Source: Desulfobacteraceae bacterium (GTDB lineage Bacteria > Desulfobacterota > Desulfobacteria > Desulfobacterales > Desulfosarcinaceae). Taken from it: a stretch of 47,007 nt of DNA. Where the stretch lies: assembly GCA_013003715.1 (NCBI GenBank), contig JABDIN010000096.1, positions 1 through 47,007 of the forward strand, in the 5' to 3' direction. Below the pieces are notes generated by a model. That model worked only from the letters and a program-made list of their open reading frames with translations. It searched no databases and was not told the DNA's origin. Below are positions 24,319 to 32,761 of this stretch, in pieces (position 1 is the stretch's first letter; the number at the start of each line of letters is the position of its first letter). The translations under genes and the position numbers were made by a program.

Positions 24319-24780
24319 ATGTCTGACATCATTCGCCCCAGGATCATTTTTCTTCTGATTGTCTTGTCGGCCCTCTCTTTTGCCCACCCGGCCTGGGCCA
24401 AAAAGCCCGTCAATACGAATTGGCTGGGATTGGCCGTCAAAGGATACGATGTGGTGGCCTATTTCACGCTGGGAACGCCCACAAAGGGTGACAAGGCCTT
24501 CAGCTATGAATGGCGGGACGCCACCTGGCGATTCGCCAATGCGGCGCATCTCGAATTATTCACATCGAATCCCGAACGTTATGCGCCTCAATATGGCGGC
24601 TACTGAGCGTGGGCCGTGGCGATGGGGACCACCGCCGACATCGATCCCGTCAACGGCTGGAATATCGTGGATGACCGTCTCTTCCTGAATTACAACCGCG
24701 ATATCCAGAAGAAATGGATGGCGGATATTCCGGGATTCATCGAAAAAGCGAACCGGAATTGGCCTGGTGTCCTGGAATAA
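24319..24780 (+). CDS. Exported YHS-family protein with in-frame UGA (selenocysteine) at the conserved Cys position
   Basis: A 153-residue protein if TGA at 24604-24606 is read as Sec96; otherwise a 95-aa fragment. A signal peptide (FLLIVLSALSFAHPAWA) precedes the YHS-type domain: VKGYDVVAYF, FSYEWRDATWRFANAAHLELF, NPERYAPQYGGY-U-AWAVAMG. Downstream of the TGA the frame stays open and keeps the family pattern (DPVNGWNIVDDRLFLNYN, IQKKWMADIPGFIEKANRNW). Relatives I know have Cys in the GGYCAWA position. No other Cys exists in the protein. RBS AAAGGA is present. The reaction is unknown; a metal- or thiol-type periplasmic role is inferred. A true nonsense mutation is the alternative, but conservation after the stop argues against it. 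Confidence 0.85.
24612..24636 (+). promoter_or_regulatory. Candidate SECIS element of the YHS gene
   Basis: Starting six bases after UGA: GGC, a C-C mismatch, GTGG, nine-base loop CGATGGGGA, CCAC, then GCC. This gives seven base pairs with one 1x1 internal mismatch and a G in the first two loop bases. The loop begins 14 bases after UGA, slightly closer than usual; a shifted GGCG/CGCC stem with loop starting at base 16 is an alternative. Found by eye, not folded. Confidence 0.55.
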
Positions 24781-24789
24781 TCCGGTACC

Positions 24790-25581
24790 TCAGATGAATT
24801 TCAACTTCACTTCGTTCCTGGCCGGAATCGCCTTGAAACGATGGGACGGATATCCGAACATGAGCGCGCCGGTGACTATCTGCTCCGGGCCCAGTTCAAG
24901 TGAATCGGTCAAGGGCTTAAACTGTGATGCACACCGCGTGAAATAACCGGCCCAGCAGGTTCCCAACCCCACCGTGGGGGCGAACAATTCCAGATGTGAT
25001 ATGGCCGTGGCCGCATCCACATACCCCCAGAAATACTCCTTGGGTGCCGTGACAATAGCCAGATGCGGTGCGCGACGCAAAATGATGTCGTTACCGGCAT
25101 CCCATTGCTCGATGATCTCCGGATAGGCCTTCATCCCTTTGATCCAGTCGATGACGAGAGCGGCCAACTGCGAAATGTTTTCCTTCTCTTTCACCACCAA
25201 CCATTTCAATTGCTGAGAATTACTGGCAGTGGGCGACCAGCGCGTGATCTCCATGAATTCACGGATCGCCTCTTCCGGTACGGGTTTGTCCTTGAAGGTC
25301 CGGATGGATCGCCGGGTTTTCAGGTGGTGTGCCGCCACGGTTGCCGGCACTGCCTGTTTTCGATCCACCCGCTCCAGATCTTCCTGCGAATATCCGGCGT
25401 CGGAAATGGCACCGGTGGGGCAAACAGCAATGCAGTGCTGGCAGCCGATGCAATATTTTTCGTAGAGGTCTTTGTCGATCACCGGGTAACCGTCATCATC
25501 CTTGTTGAACATAAATCCGTAGGAACATTCGAGGCTGCAAAGGTCGTCCCGGTTGCATTTCGAAGCATCAATTTTAATCAT
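24790..25581 (-). CDS. Nitroreductase-family flavoprotein with N-terminal ferredoxin domain
   Basis: A 263-aa fusion. Residues 1-65 hold a ferredoxin-like domain (CNRDDLCSLEC and CIGCQHCIAVCPTGA). The rest is an FMN-dependent nitroreductase fold (RRSIRTFKDKPVPEEAIREF, SPTASNSQQLKW, GLGTCWAGYF). This architecture is common in strict anaerobes, where the flavin site reduces nitro or quinone-like compounds using ferredoxin electrons. RBS GGGGGAGGG is upstream. It lies 40 bases downstream of the radical SAM gene on the same strand and is likely in its operon. It converges on the YHS selenoprotein with nine bases between stops. Confidence 0.9.
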   Translation of the reverse strand: MIKIDASKCNRDDLCSLECSYGFMFNKDDDGYPVIDKDLYEKYCIGCQHCIAVCPTGAISDAGYSQEDLERVDRKQAVPATVAAHHLKTRRSIRTFKDKPVPEEAIREFMEITRWSPTASNSQQLKWLVVKEKENISQLAALVIDWIKGMKAYPEIIEQWDAGNDIILRRAPHLAIVTAPKEYFWGYVDAATAISHLELFAPTVGLGTCWAGYFTRCASQFKPLTDSLELGPEQIVTGALMFGYPSHRFKAIPARNEVKLKFI

Positions 25582-25621
25582 GGAATTCCCTCCCCCGGCC
25601 GGCTTATGATTTCCCCTGCGG

Positions 25622-26542
25622 TTACCTCACCCAGCGGGTGGCATCCGAGGCCGCGGCCTGCTCTATGAAGCGCAGATTTTTGGGTGAATCAAACAGTTTT
25701 TCACAAAGTTCACATTTACGATAGTTCACGATCTCACTGGCCTTCATACCGATGTGTGACGCCAGTGCCGTCAATCCCGCGGTCTTGATGAGCGCATACA
25801 CTTTATTTCGTTCATATCGTTGGAATAATTCTTCTATGGTAGAATTCTTGACATTGCCAAGGGAGAGAAAGCCGGTTTTCCGAAAGCGTCCGGCGGCGTC
25901 GCAACAGGCAAACATGTTGAGTTCCGGTGAAAGGTACGGATTCATGTCGCAGGTGTTGGGATAAAAGTCCGTGGAAACCTTCGGCCGGTTGAGATCTCCT
26001 GCCCGTCCGAAATAGATCATCGGTTCCGGGTAATACCGTAACCGGTTATCCTGGAAAAATTGCTCGAGGGAATCATCCTTTCCTGAAAAATCGGTTACAA
26101 AGGAGATAAAATAATCCAAACCCGCCATCCGGGAAGCTTCAGCCGCATGGATGATATGCTGCCGGCTCAATTGTTTCTGATGCCACCGGCTGCTGCTGAT
26201 CCGTAACTGGGACAGTCCCGCTGTCCGCAACTCGGCGACGACATCACCGGCCAGGGCCGGTGTTTTGGCCCAGAATCCATTGGTCACCACACGGGTGTAA
26301 ATCTTATGCTTCGCACATATCCGGACCAGTTCGATCAGCTCTTTTAAAAAAAGCAATGGCTCACCGGCCGTGAAACTGATGCCCTTGACATCTGAAAAGG
26401 CCAGTTCCTGTACGGCCGTCCTGGCCTCTGCAAGCGCCATGGTCGATGCTGCGGGCGTGTCATCCACGGCCACACAATGCCCGCAGTTGAGATTACATTG
26501 AGTCGAATATCCGAATGCAAGCCGTCTGGGATACGGGTTCAT
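25622..26542 (-). CDS. Radical SAM protein
   Basis: A 306-aa radical SAM enzyme. The cluster motif is Cys16-Cys20-Cys23 (CNLNCGHC), followed by SFTAGEPLLF for SAM binding. The C-terminal part carries further cysteines (NTCDMN, MFACCDAAG, YRKCELCEKLF) that resemble SPASM/twitch auxiliary clusters, as in peptide or protein maturases. No substrate peptide is evident next to it. Its ATG overlaps the stop of the upstream NERD gene (TGATG), implying translational coupling. The nitroreductase follows 40 bases later. Function unknown. Confidence 0.88.
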   Translation of the reverse strand: MNPYPRRLAFGYSTQCNLNCGHCVAVDDTPAASTMALAEARTAVQELAFSDVKGISFTAGEPLLFLKELIELVRICAKHKIYTRVVTNGFWAKTPALAGDVVAELRTAGLSQLRISSSRWHQKQLSRQHIIHAAEASRMAGLDYFISFVTDFSGKDDSLEQFFQDNRLRYYPEPMIYFGRAGDLNRPKVSTDFYPNTCDMNPYLSPELNMFACCDAAGRFRKTGFLSLGNVKNSTIEELFQRYERNKVYALIKTAGLTALASHIGMKASEIVNYRKCELCEKLFDSPKNLRFIEQAAASDATRWVR

Positions 26543-27438
26543 CAGGATTCATCCGGCATTGCAGGTACCACGTCGCGGCATTTTTGTTCGATCTGGTGAG
26601 CAATTTGTTGAAATAGTTTATCCGGCAATGGACGCGGTTGAATATGCTTGAACAGGCTGTCGAACTGACGGGGATTTACCACCGATATGCCGTCCGGTGA
26701 TGTCCGCCGGACGTACCAGCCCGGGATAGCAACGATGGCCCGCACATCCACGGGTTCACCCACCGCCGATGTCAGCCATGCGGACAGCCATTCCGCCTGC
26801 CGCTTGGCCTGATCGATGGTGTTATGATCGCTGCCTTTGGGGAAATGCAGCATGCGGCCGTCATAGGTCACCACGGCGTCCGCCCGGCGGTCTTTTGTCG
26901 TGCCCGTGGACCTGGTTTTGGTCTCGACAGCCAACACACCGGAAGGACCGACAACAATATGATCAATATTGAAGTTGTCTGCCGGGAAGTCGTGATACAC
27001 CTTGTACCCGTCGCTCATATATTGATTCAACTCCTGGCCCACGGCGACCTCCCCTTGATATCCCAACCGAAAAATCCGGCGTTTGGAAAGCAGTCTCAGC
27101 AGCTTCAACAAAAAGTAAGATATCACAACCAGAACACCCGCAGCCGATACGGCAACCCGTGTCTCCGATTCAGGTATTTTCATGAAGTACGTCTGGACGA
27201 CATGCATGGCGAAAACCATGATGGGATATAAGATCAATACCAGCGCACAGACCTGAACCTCCTCGTTGAATCCGTCAATACGCGCCAGCAACGATTGTCC
27301 GGGGCTCCGCAGCAGATCGGAGGCAAACGGGGAGCCTCGCTTTTTTCTCTTCCGGTGGATTCCGGATATCAGAATGACAAGATATACAATTACCAGGGTA
27401 CCCGCGGGAACGAACAACGGTATCTGCACACTCTGCAA
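26542..27438 (-). CDS. Membrane-anchored NERD-domain protein (nuclease-related)
   Basis: A 298-aa protein. Two hydrophobic segments (FVPAGTLVIVYLVILISG near residue 10 and ALVLILYPIMVFAMHVV near 65) plus a third (VAVSAAGVLVVISYFLLKLL) anchor it. A NERD domain spans about residues 125-245: GEVAVGQELNQY, VYHDFPADNFNIDHIVVGPSGVLAVETKTR, IDQAKRQAEWL. The D...E-T-K pattern is the nuclease-fold core of NERD. NERD proteins are thought to relate to Holliday-junction-type nucleases, often with helicases; here the partner by coupling is a radical SAM enzyme. Function unproven. Confidence 0.85.
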   Translation of the reverse strand: MQSVQIPLFVPAGTLVIVYLVILISGIHRKRKKRGSPFASDLLRSPGQSLLARIDGFNEEVQVCALVLILYPIMVFAMHVVQTYFMKIPESETRVAVSAAGVLVVISYFLLKLLRLLSKRRIFRLGYQGEVAVGQELNQYMSDGYKVYHDFPADNFNIDHIVVGPSGVLAVETKTRSTGTTKDRRADAVVTYDGRMLHFPKGSDHNTIDQAKRQAEWLSAWLTSAVGEPVDVRAIVAIPGWYVRRTSPDGISVVNPRQFDSLFKHIQPRPLPDKLFQQIAHQIEQKCRDVVPAMPDES

Positions 27439-27500
27439 AGCCTGCCCCCCTTATACAAAACAGTTTACGCTTCCGGATTCCGGCCGTCACCGGCATGGCA

Positions 27501-27833
27501 TCAGGGTGAATCCATGGTCACATGACCGCCGGCATCCGCCAAATTGATCTCCGTTTCACCTGATGTATCAAATTTCAATGCCCGGTCCCGAAAATCCCCG
27601 GCATCGATTTTTTCCTTCACCCATTTGACCCAGTCTTCCTTGCGGGACGATACGATTGCCTCGAAATCCTTCGCGGCATCAAAACGGGACACGGCCTCCG
27701 GGGTAATCCAGACACAATATCTGCATTTTTTCTCGTCCCCTTTGGACACCATAAAAAAATAGCGGAATTCCGTGCTGCCGGGTTTTAAACCATCCTTGAT
27801 ATCATAGGAATTATAGGACCAGGAATGCTTCAT
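27501..27833 (-). CDS. Hypothetical 110-aa protein
   Basis: A soluble, charged protein starting MKHSWSYNSYDIKDGLKPG. I trimmed the start to 27833 because GGAGG lies six bases upstream; an earlier ATG at 27875 lacks a good site. It contains a CRYC motif (DEKKCRYCVWITPEA) and an acidic C terminus with no recognised domain. It is 63 bases downstream-adjacent to the NERD gene's upstream side on the same strand, so it may precede that operon. The RBS quality and typical amino acid composition support it as a real gene. Confidence 0.65.
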   Translation of the reverse strand: MKHSWSYNSYDIKDGLKPGSTEFRYFFMVSKGDEKKCRYCVWITPEAVSRFDAAKDFEAIVSSRKEDWVKWVKEKIDAGDFRDRALKFDTSGETEINLADAGGHVTMDSP

Positions 27834-27992
27834 TTGAGCCTCCATTTGGTTCGGATTGAGATTCATTCCGCACACCTATCGCATATCAGTGTTTCGGAAA
27901 CCACATCAACCCGTGTTTCTATTTATGACATAACGCTTTGCATTTCAAGCGTATTGGTCTGTGATGACCCTGGAATCGAAAGTGGATTCCGT

Positions 27993-28730
27993 TTATTTCA
28001 AGACATCCGCCACAAATGACAAAAACCGTTGCCAGGATTTCTTATCCGCATCCGCCCGGTACCGGGGGCTGTCGAATACGGTAAAAGCGTGGGGTGCGCC
28101 GCTGTAGGTGATCATCTCGTGGGAAATTTTTTGGGTTTCCAACTCTGCCGCCAACTTGGCAAATTCATCCATGGAGATCGCCGTATCGGCCGTACCATGC
28201 AAAATCAACAATGCCCCCTTGGTTTTTGAATAGTCCTGGCCCTCCGGGGTACTCAATCCGCCATGGAAGGTCACAAATCCTTTCATGTCGGCCCCGGACC
28301 GGGCAAATTCCAATACCGCGGCACCGCCAAAGCAGTAACCCATGACCACCGTGTTTCCGGTGTCCGCGCCTTTGTTTTGTGCGGCATCCAAAGCCCCCTG
28401 AATCAAGGCCCGCATTTTCGCCCGGTCTTGGTATAATTCGCCGGTGTGCTGGCGCCTGTCTTCCACCTCGGTGGGCCGTATGCCCGCGCCGAACAAATCG
28501 GCCGCAAATGTCGCATACCCCAATTCAGCCAGCATATCCGCTCGTTTCACCTCGTAGTCCGTAAGCCCGTCCCAATCATGAATCAGCAGCACCAGGGGAG
28601 CTTTGGGGGAAGGGCTGGTATAATACCCTTCATATTTTTGGCCATTTACCTCATATATAACAGACTCGCCTGCAAGGGCAGGAGATGCCGCCAACACCAA
28701 TAAAAGTATAATGTATAGATATTTATTCAT
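27993..28730 (-). CDS. Dienelactone hydrolase family protein, exported
   Basis: A 245-aa alpha/beta hydrolase. A signal peptide (YLYIILLLVLAASPALA) is followed by the hydrolase fold with the dienelactone hydrolase nucleophile Cys in MGYCFGGAAVLE, an acidic residue region (GTADTAI), and His in SGAPHAFTVFDSP. The start at 28730 has GGAGG eight bases upstream; the ATG at 28772 is less likely. The family hydrolyses lactones and esters; the natural substrate is unknown, and periplasmic location is inferred from the leader. Two inverted repeats lie just upstream of the start. Confidence 0.9.
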   Translation of the reverse strand: MNKYLYIILLLVLAASPALAGESVIYEVNGQKYEGYYTSPSPKAPLVLLIHDWDGLTDYEVKRADMLAELGYATFAADLFGAGIRPTEVEDRRQHTGELYQDRAKMRALIQGALDAAQNKGADTGNTVVMGYCFGGAAVLEFARSGADMKGFVTFHGGLSTPEGQDYSKTKGALLILHGTADTAISMDEFAKLAAELETQKISHEMITYSGAPHAFTVFDSPRYRADADKKSWQRFLSFVADVLK

Positions 28731-28755
28731 CGGATGCCTCCGTTTCTGTTGATGA

Positions 28756-28780
28756 CGAATAAAATGGAACACTTTATTCG
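28756..28780. promoter_or_regulatory. Inverted repeat upstream of the dienelactone hydrolase gene
   Basis: Perfect 8-base arms CGAATAAA and TTTATTCG around nine bases, about 26 bases before the start codon. A second, weaker repeat (TTAGAA...TTCTAA) lies at 28784-28806. Either could be an operator or an mRNA 5' hairpin. Confidence 0.35.
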
Positions 28781-28880
28781 AACTTAGAATGAATCTTACG
28801 TTCTAATATAGGGTCGCATTGATAGAATGCAAAGCAACGACAGGTGTAAAAAGGAATGGCGGTTTTTTATGTTTGCGGCG

Positions 28881-29531
28881 CTAAATATAAGCGATGGAGA
28901 ACGCCAGCATAAACTGCCCCAGATAATACAAAGGAAGGCCAACAGATCGATTAACATATGCGTCTCGGACAAATTGCTGGCGGGCCACGAACAGGTCGGA
29001 TAGAAAAAAGCTGATAGCCCCGATAAATACCAGCCAACGGCCGACGGCATTCGCAGAAGGATCCCCAAATAACGAGGCTGCGCCGCTGACCATCAGGGAA
29101 ATGACCAGGATATATGCAATCACCGGCCCAACCATGTTCCCCAAAAACGGTCGCAGCCAGGAAAAAACGACAACGCTTACCACCACAAGCACTCCCAGCG
29201 CGCCCCATGTCCAGACACTGATGTCTGTAATGGAATAAAAAGCAATCACGTAAAACACATGCCCGCATAAAAAGGCGGCCAAACCGGACAGGAACAATTT
29301 ATTACGTGAAGAATATACAAGGCAGATATCACCAATCAGACACAACACAAATCCCATCAGCATCCACTGGGCATATGCTTGACCCGGATCCGGCTGCAGC
29401 CAGGCCGCCGCCACAAACAGGACGGAGAGTGGTGTTTTGGTGAACAATTTCCCGGCGGTGTTCTCCCGCTTTTCAAAAACAAGCAGGAGAACCAGTAAAA
29501 AAAGGGCGATACCGATGAGGGCTACAGTCAC
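28881..29531 (-). CDS. YhhN/lysoplasmalogenase-family membrane protein
   Basis: A 216-aa polytopic protein with about seven or eight hydrophobic helices. YhhN-family segments are MGFVLCLIGDICLVY, FLCGHVFYVIAF, and FIGAISFFLSDLFVARQQF, with the conserved GD, GH and SD residues. Characterised members (TMEM86 relatives) hydrolyse the vinyl-ether bond of lysoplasmalogens, giving an aldehyde. Anaerobes often contain plasmalogens, so the role is plausible. It stands alone, and repeat-rich DNA lies directly upstream. Confidence 0.82.
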   Translation of the reverse strand: MTVALIGIALFLLVLLLVFEKRENTAGKLFTKTPLSVLFVAAAWLQPDPGQAYAQWMLMGFVLCLIGDICLVYSSRNKLFLSGLAAFLCGHVFYVIAFYSITDISVWTWGALGVLVVVSVVVFSWLRPFLGNMVGPVIAYILVISLMVSGAASLFGDPSANAVGRWLVFIGAISFFLSDLFVARQQFVRDAYVNRSVGLPLYYLGQFMLAFSIAYI

Positions 29532-29873
29532 GATGCGATAATCCTTTTAATCATTAGGGGTACCCGCAAGGGGCACCCCTGCGGAATGTGACATCCATTC
29601 GTATTGGGTCGTTATCGTAGGGGCAATCCCAGCAATCACCGCATGCGATAAAAATCCTCGCTCCTGTTCGTGTATTTCGTGTGGTTCGTGGTTCTTAGGA
29701 TCTTTTTTCTTAACCACGAAATACACGAAACACACGAAAAAACAGCTGAAAAGCATATGTCGGCTCCGCCGATGAAGAGCATATAGTCAGATTATAACGG
29801 CAAGTGCAAACCGCGCCGAAGGCGAATAGAACCCTTGCTCCTGTTCGTGTGGTTCGTGGTTCTTCAGGTTATT
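29532..29873. repeat. Repeat-rich intergenic region
   Basis: No gene is supported. It holds fragments of the same repeat vocabulary as the array at 45-46.7 kb: a GGGGTACCCGCAAGGGGCA block, and two oppositely oriented copies of a TTCGTGTATTTCGTGTGG-like sequence around 29668-29740 that can form a long hairpin, plus a third partial copy near 29840. Such sequences are non-coding dispersed repeats. Confidence 0.65.
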
Positions 29874-30107
29874 TTATTGTCTGAATGGTCCGAACAGATA
29901 TTCCAGGCCGTTGGCCTTGATCTCGTAAAGCATGCGCAGCATGTCCCCTAATTTTCCCTTTGGGAATCCCTTCTGGGAAAACCAGACGACATAGGCTTCC
30001 GGCAGATCGATCAGACGACGGTCCTTGTACTTTCCGAACGGCATCCGCATGTTCGCCAGGTCAAACATCACTTGCGGGTCCGGCCGGGGGTTGTTCTCGT
30101 TATCCAT
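29874..30107 (-). CDS. DUF3820-family small protein
   Basis: A 77-aa cytoplasmic protein with the DUF3820 pattern: MRMPFGKYKDRRLIDLPEAY, VVWFSQKGFPKGKLGDML. Homologues are annotated as putative quorum-sensing-linked factors, a label I would not rely on. The gap to the upstream saccharopine dehydrogenase gene is 26 bases, so it is probably the last gene of the lysine-degradation operon, possibly by chance of position. Function unknown. Confidence 0.82.
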   Translation of the reverse strand: MDNENNPRPDPQVMFDLANMRMPFGKYKDRRLIDLPEAYVVWFSQKGFPKGKLGDMLRMLYEIKANGLEYLFGPFRQ

Positions 30108-30133
30108 TCAAAAATTCTCACACCGGTTCGGGT

Positions 30134-31447
30134 TTACAGCGTTTTCTCATCCATTTTGATCCCCAGCTCCGCAATTCCATCCAAAACGGGTTCATATATC
30201 TCTTTTTTAATGGGAATTTGCACACCAGTGAGACCGATCTTGTTTTCAGCCATGAGTTTCACCCCTATGGCCAACGGCAGGCTGACGGTGCGGGCCATGG
30301 AGGAATCACCATGTGGTATGCCGTAGTCAATCAAGGTGGAGCTGATGGTCTCCAGGGTGTTATCCGCGTTTTCCACGGTGAACCGGTGGCGAAGGATCAG
30401 CATATCTTTCTCACCGTCCTTGTATTTCAATTTTTCCAGCAGCCTTTCACTCAGAATATCCAGTTTGCTCTCACCATCCGGCACGGCATCCGAACCGAAG
30501 AGCCCCAGCCATTCAAGGTTTTTCAAGACAAAATGCTCTTTGTCCAGGCCGACTTTCTCCGCCACCCTGGCGATCACATCTCCATTTGCATCAGCCCCGA
30601 CTACATCCGCCATCAATTGGTTGTAGGTCGTTCCCGGCGCATAGGATACAGGCGTATCATCCACAAGCCCCAGATCAACGACCTTTTTGAAGGTATCGCA
30701 CCACCCGATATTCCGGTAGGTCCCCCGCATGACGGTTTCCGCATCCTTGAGGCCGTAGATCTCCTTATACGGAATGGAATCCCTGTTCGGATAAATCTCA
30801 AATTCACCCAATGGCTCGACGGTTTCGATCCGCTTATTCAGAAAAAGGTCCGGGCCCTCTATCTCGATCACTTTACCGTTTTCCAGGAATCTGGCGGGAT
30901 TCCGGGATGCCAGGACCACACCTTTCGGACTCCATGAAAATTTATAGCCGAACGGGTTGTCATTGTCCTCGGGCGCCGGCAAGCCGCCGCAAATGGAGTA
31001 GAAATGACGGATTTTCCCGCCCCGGGCGTGGACATTATCGATGATCCGCATGGCGGACATATGGTCCACACCCGGATCGATACCGATTTCATTGAGAAAA
31101 AGCAGATTTTTACTTCTGATCTCACCATCGAGTTTTCTCATATCCTCACTGACATAGGAGGTGGTGGCCATGGGCTTGTTGAATTTCAGGCATGCCTTTG
31201 CCACTTTGAGGTGATGTACCCATGGGAGCAGGCTCACGATAATGTCGTTTCCCTCCACCAGTTTTTCCAGTACTCCGTTGTCTTCCACCAGGATTTGCCG
31301 TGCGGTCCCGTTTTCAAATCCCTGTACGATACGTGCCGCTTTTTCAATTGTCCGTGAAGCGACCGTCACCGTATATCCCTGTTTCAGCAGGAAAACAACA
31401 CCCGGCCGGCTCACCAATCCCGCCCCTAATACCAATATTTTTTTCAT
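30134..31447 (-). CDS. Saccharopine dehydrogenase (glutamate-forming type)
   Basis: A 437-aa NAD(P)-dependent enzyme matching the SDH half of animal and plant LKR/SDH. The N-terminal Rossmann motif is VLGAGLVSRPGVVFLL, followed by SLLPWVHHLKVAKACLKF, TTSYVSEDM, LNEIGIDPGVDHMSAM, and HFYSICGGLPAPEDNDNPFGYKFSWSP (substrate region, split here for length in family comparison). It oxidises saccharopine to glutamate and aminoadipate semialdehyde. The gene follows the LKR gene by nine bases, so they form one operon. No fusion or truncation is seen. Confidence 0.9.
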   Translation of the reverse strand: MKKILVLGAGLVSRPGVVFLLKQGYTVTVASRTIEKAARIVQGFENGTARQILVEDNGVLEKLVEGNDIIVSLLPWVHHLKVAKACLKFNKPMATTSYVSEDMRKLDGEIRSKNLLFLNEIGIDPGVDHMSAMRIIDNVHARGGKIRHFYSICGGLPAPEDNDNPFGYKFSWSPKGVVLASRNPARFLENGKVIEIEGPDLFLNKRIETVEPLGEFEIYPNRDSIPYKEIYGLKDAETVMRGTYRNIGWCDTFKKVVDLGLVDDTPVSYAPGTTYNQLMADVVGADANGDVIARVAEKVGLDKEHFVLKNLEWLGLFGSDAVPDGESKLDILSERLLEKLKYKDGEKDMLILRHRFTVENADNTLETISSTLIDYGIPHGDSSMARTVSLPLAIGVKLMAENKIGLTGVQIPIKKEIYEPVLDGIAELGIKMDEKTL

Positions 31448-31456
31448 ATCAGCTCC

Positions 31457-32761
31457 TTAAAGATATTTTTTTAAATATGCATAGTCTTCCGTTAATCGAC
31501 CATTGTGCAGTATCAGTGCCTTTTTGATGGGATACGGCAGATCCACATCAGCGAATTCCGCGCCGAAATCCGCGGACACGATTGCATTGACATATTCTTT
31601 TAACACATCGGAAAAAAACATGGAGGATTCCTTCGGGAATTCACACGGCAGGTTGTCCACGGCCATAACGGTAATACCGGGATCGATAATTTCGTCCGCG
31701 AAAGCATCCGAGTCCGGCAGATAGGTAAAACACGGGTTGTCGGGCATGGTCGCCGTTTTCGTGATCTCGATACCCCCTTCAATATCGCAACTGATATCCC
31801 CGATTACCGCCAATCCCAGGGGTTGGCCTTTATCCCGGTATTCCTTCAAATATTTCCGGGTGACGACCCGTGGATACTTTTGCGTCCAGTAGATACAATT
31901 CACCAATATATTGAGCTGTGGGAGATATTCCCCCATCACGGATTCATACTTGTCGGGATGATCATAATAATCCTGCAAATCGAATTGCCCGGAGATGGGT
32001 TTAACCATATCCCGCTCCTTGAACACCACCTTATACAGAGCGTGATTGTCCGTCATATCGCTCCCAATGGCGGCGGAAAGCTGCTCCGGTGACAGGGATC
32101 TGACCGGCAGGATATCCAGTATCTCCTGGGCACCCTGTGAAACGTTCCCATATCCCGTAACCCCCACAACCAGGGGACACAACGATTTCGGCAGCCCCTG
32201 CTCCGATATCTCACGGCCGATTTCGGCCATATGATCTTTTGCCGCTTCCAGGGTCCCATACGCATAGGCCTGTTTGATGTTCGCAAAGGGCGTATCAACG
32301 CCCCTCAGCTTCATCTTCTGCCCGTACGCGTACAAGGTTTCAATCATTCCGGAATAGCCGGCATGCACACCGAAAAAAATCAAACGCTGATTCTTTTCAT
32401 TCACGATTCGCTCGTAGTCGATGAGATTGCATTTCAATGCCATCAATCGTTTCAACAACTTCATGTTATACGGCTGGCCTTTAATGGTGTGTGAAAAAAA
32501 GATATAGGTCCTGCCCTGTGCCAGGAGATCGACGGGTATCTCCTTGACGGCGAAGACGGTTTGAACGCCCCCGAGGTCCTCTTTCACATCAGCCCCGGCA
32601 GCCTGGTAGTCCGCATCCGGGTAAATTCTCAAACCGGAGGGTTGAACTACGGTATCGATACCGTATTCCGACTTCAATTCTTTCACATGGCCGGGTATGA
32701 TGGGCACCCGCCGTTCCCACCGGTTTTTATCTTCCCTTCGGATACCGAACGTTTTTTCCAT
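31457..32761 (-). CDS. Lysine-2-oxoglutarate reductase (saccharopine dehydrogenase, lysine-forming type)
   Basis: A 434-aa protein equivalent to the N-terminal LKR half of the bifunctional aminoadipate-semialdehyde synthase. It has an alanine-dehydrogenase/PNT-like N-terminal domain (GIRREDKNRWERRVPI, VFAVKEIP, YIFFSHTIKGQ, LIDYERI), a Rossmann segment (VGVTGYGNVSQGAQEIL), and a C-terminal part with GDISCDIEGGIEIT. It would condense lysine with 2-oxoglutarate to saccharopine, the first step of lysine catabolism. RBS AGGGA precedes the start. The next gene, nine bases on, completes the pathway step. In animals and plants both activities are one polypeptide. Confidence 0.9.
   Translation of the reverse strand: MEKTFGIRREDKNRWERRVPIIPGHVKELKSEYGIDTVVQPSGLRIYPDADYQAAGADVKEDLGGVQTVFAVKEIPVDLLAQGRTYIFFSHTIKGQPYNMKLLKRLMALKCNLIDYERIVNEKNQRLIFFGVHAGYSGMIETLYAYGQKMKLRGVDTPFANIKQAYAYGTLEAAKDHMAEIGREISEQGLPKSLCPLVVGVTGYGNVSQGAQEILDILPVRSLSPEQLSAAIGSDMTDNHALYKVVFKERDMVKPISGQFDLQDYYDHPDKYESVMGEYLPQLNILVNCIYWTQKYPRVVTRKYLKEYRDKGQPLGLAVIGDISCDIEGGIEITKTATMPDNPCFTYLPDSDAFADEIIDPGITVMAVDNLPCEFPKESSMFFSDVLKEYVNAIVSADFGAEFADVDLPYPIKKALILHNGRLTEDYAYLKKYL

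Noticed and set aside
24604..24606. TGA as a true stop making a 95-aa YHS pseudogene
   Set aside because: Family conservation continues for 57 codons after it, with no frameshift and no further stops, and a second Sec-type gene lies nearby.
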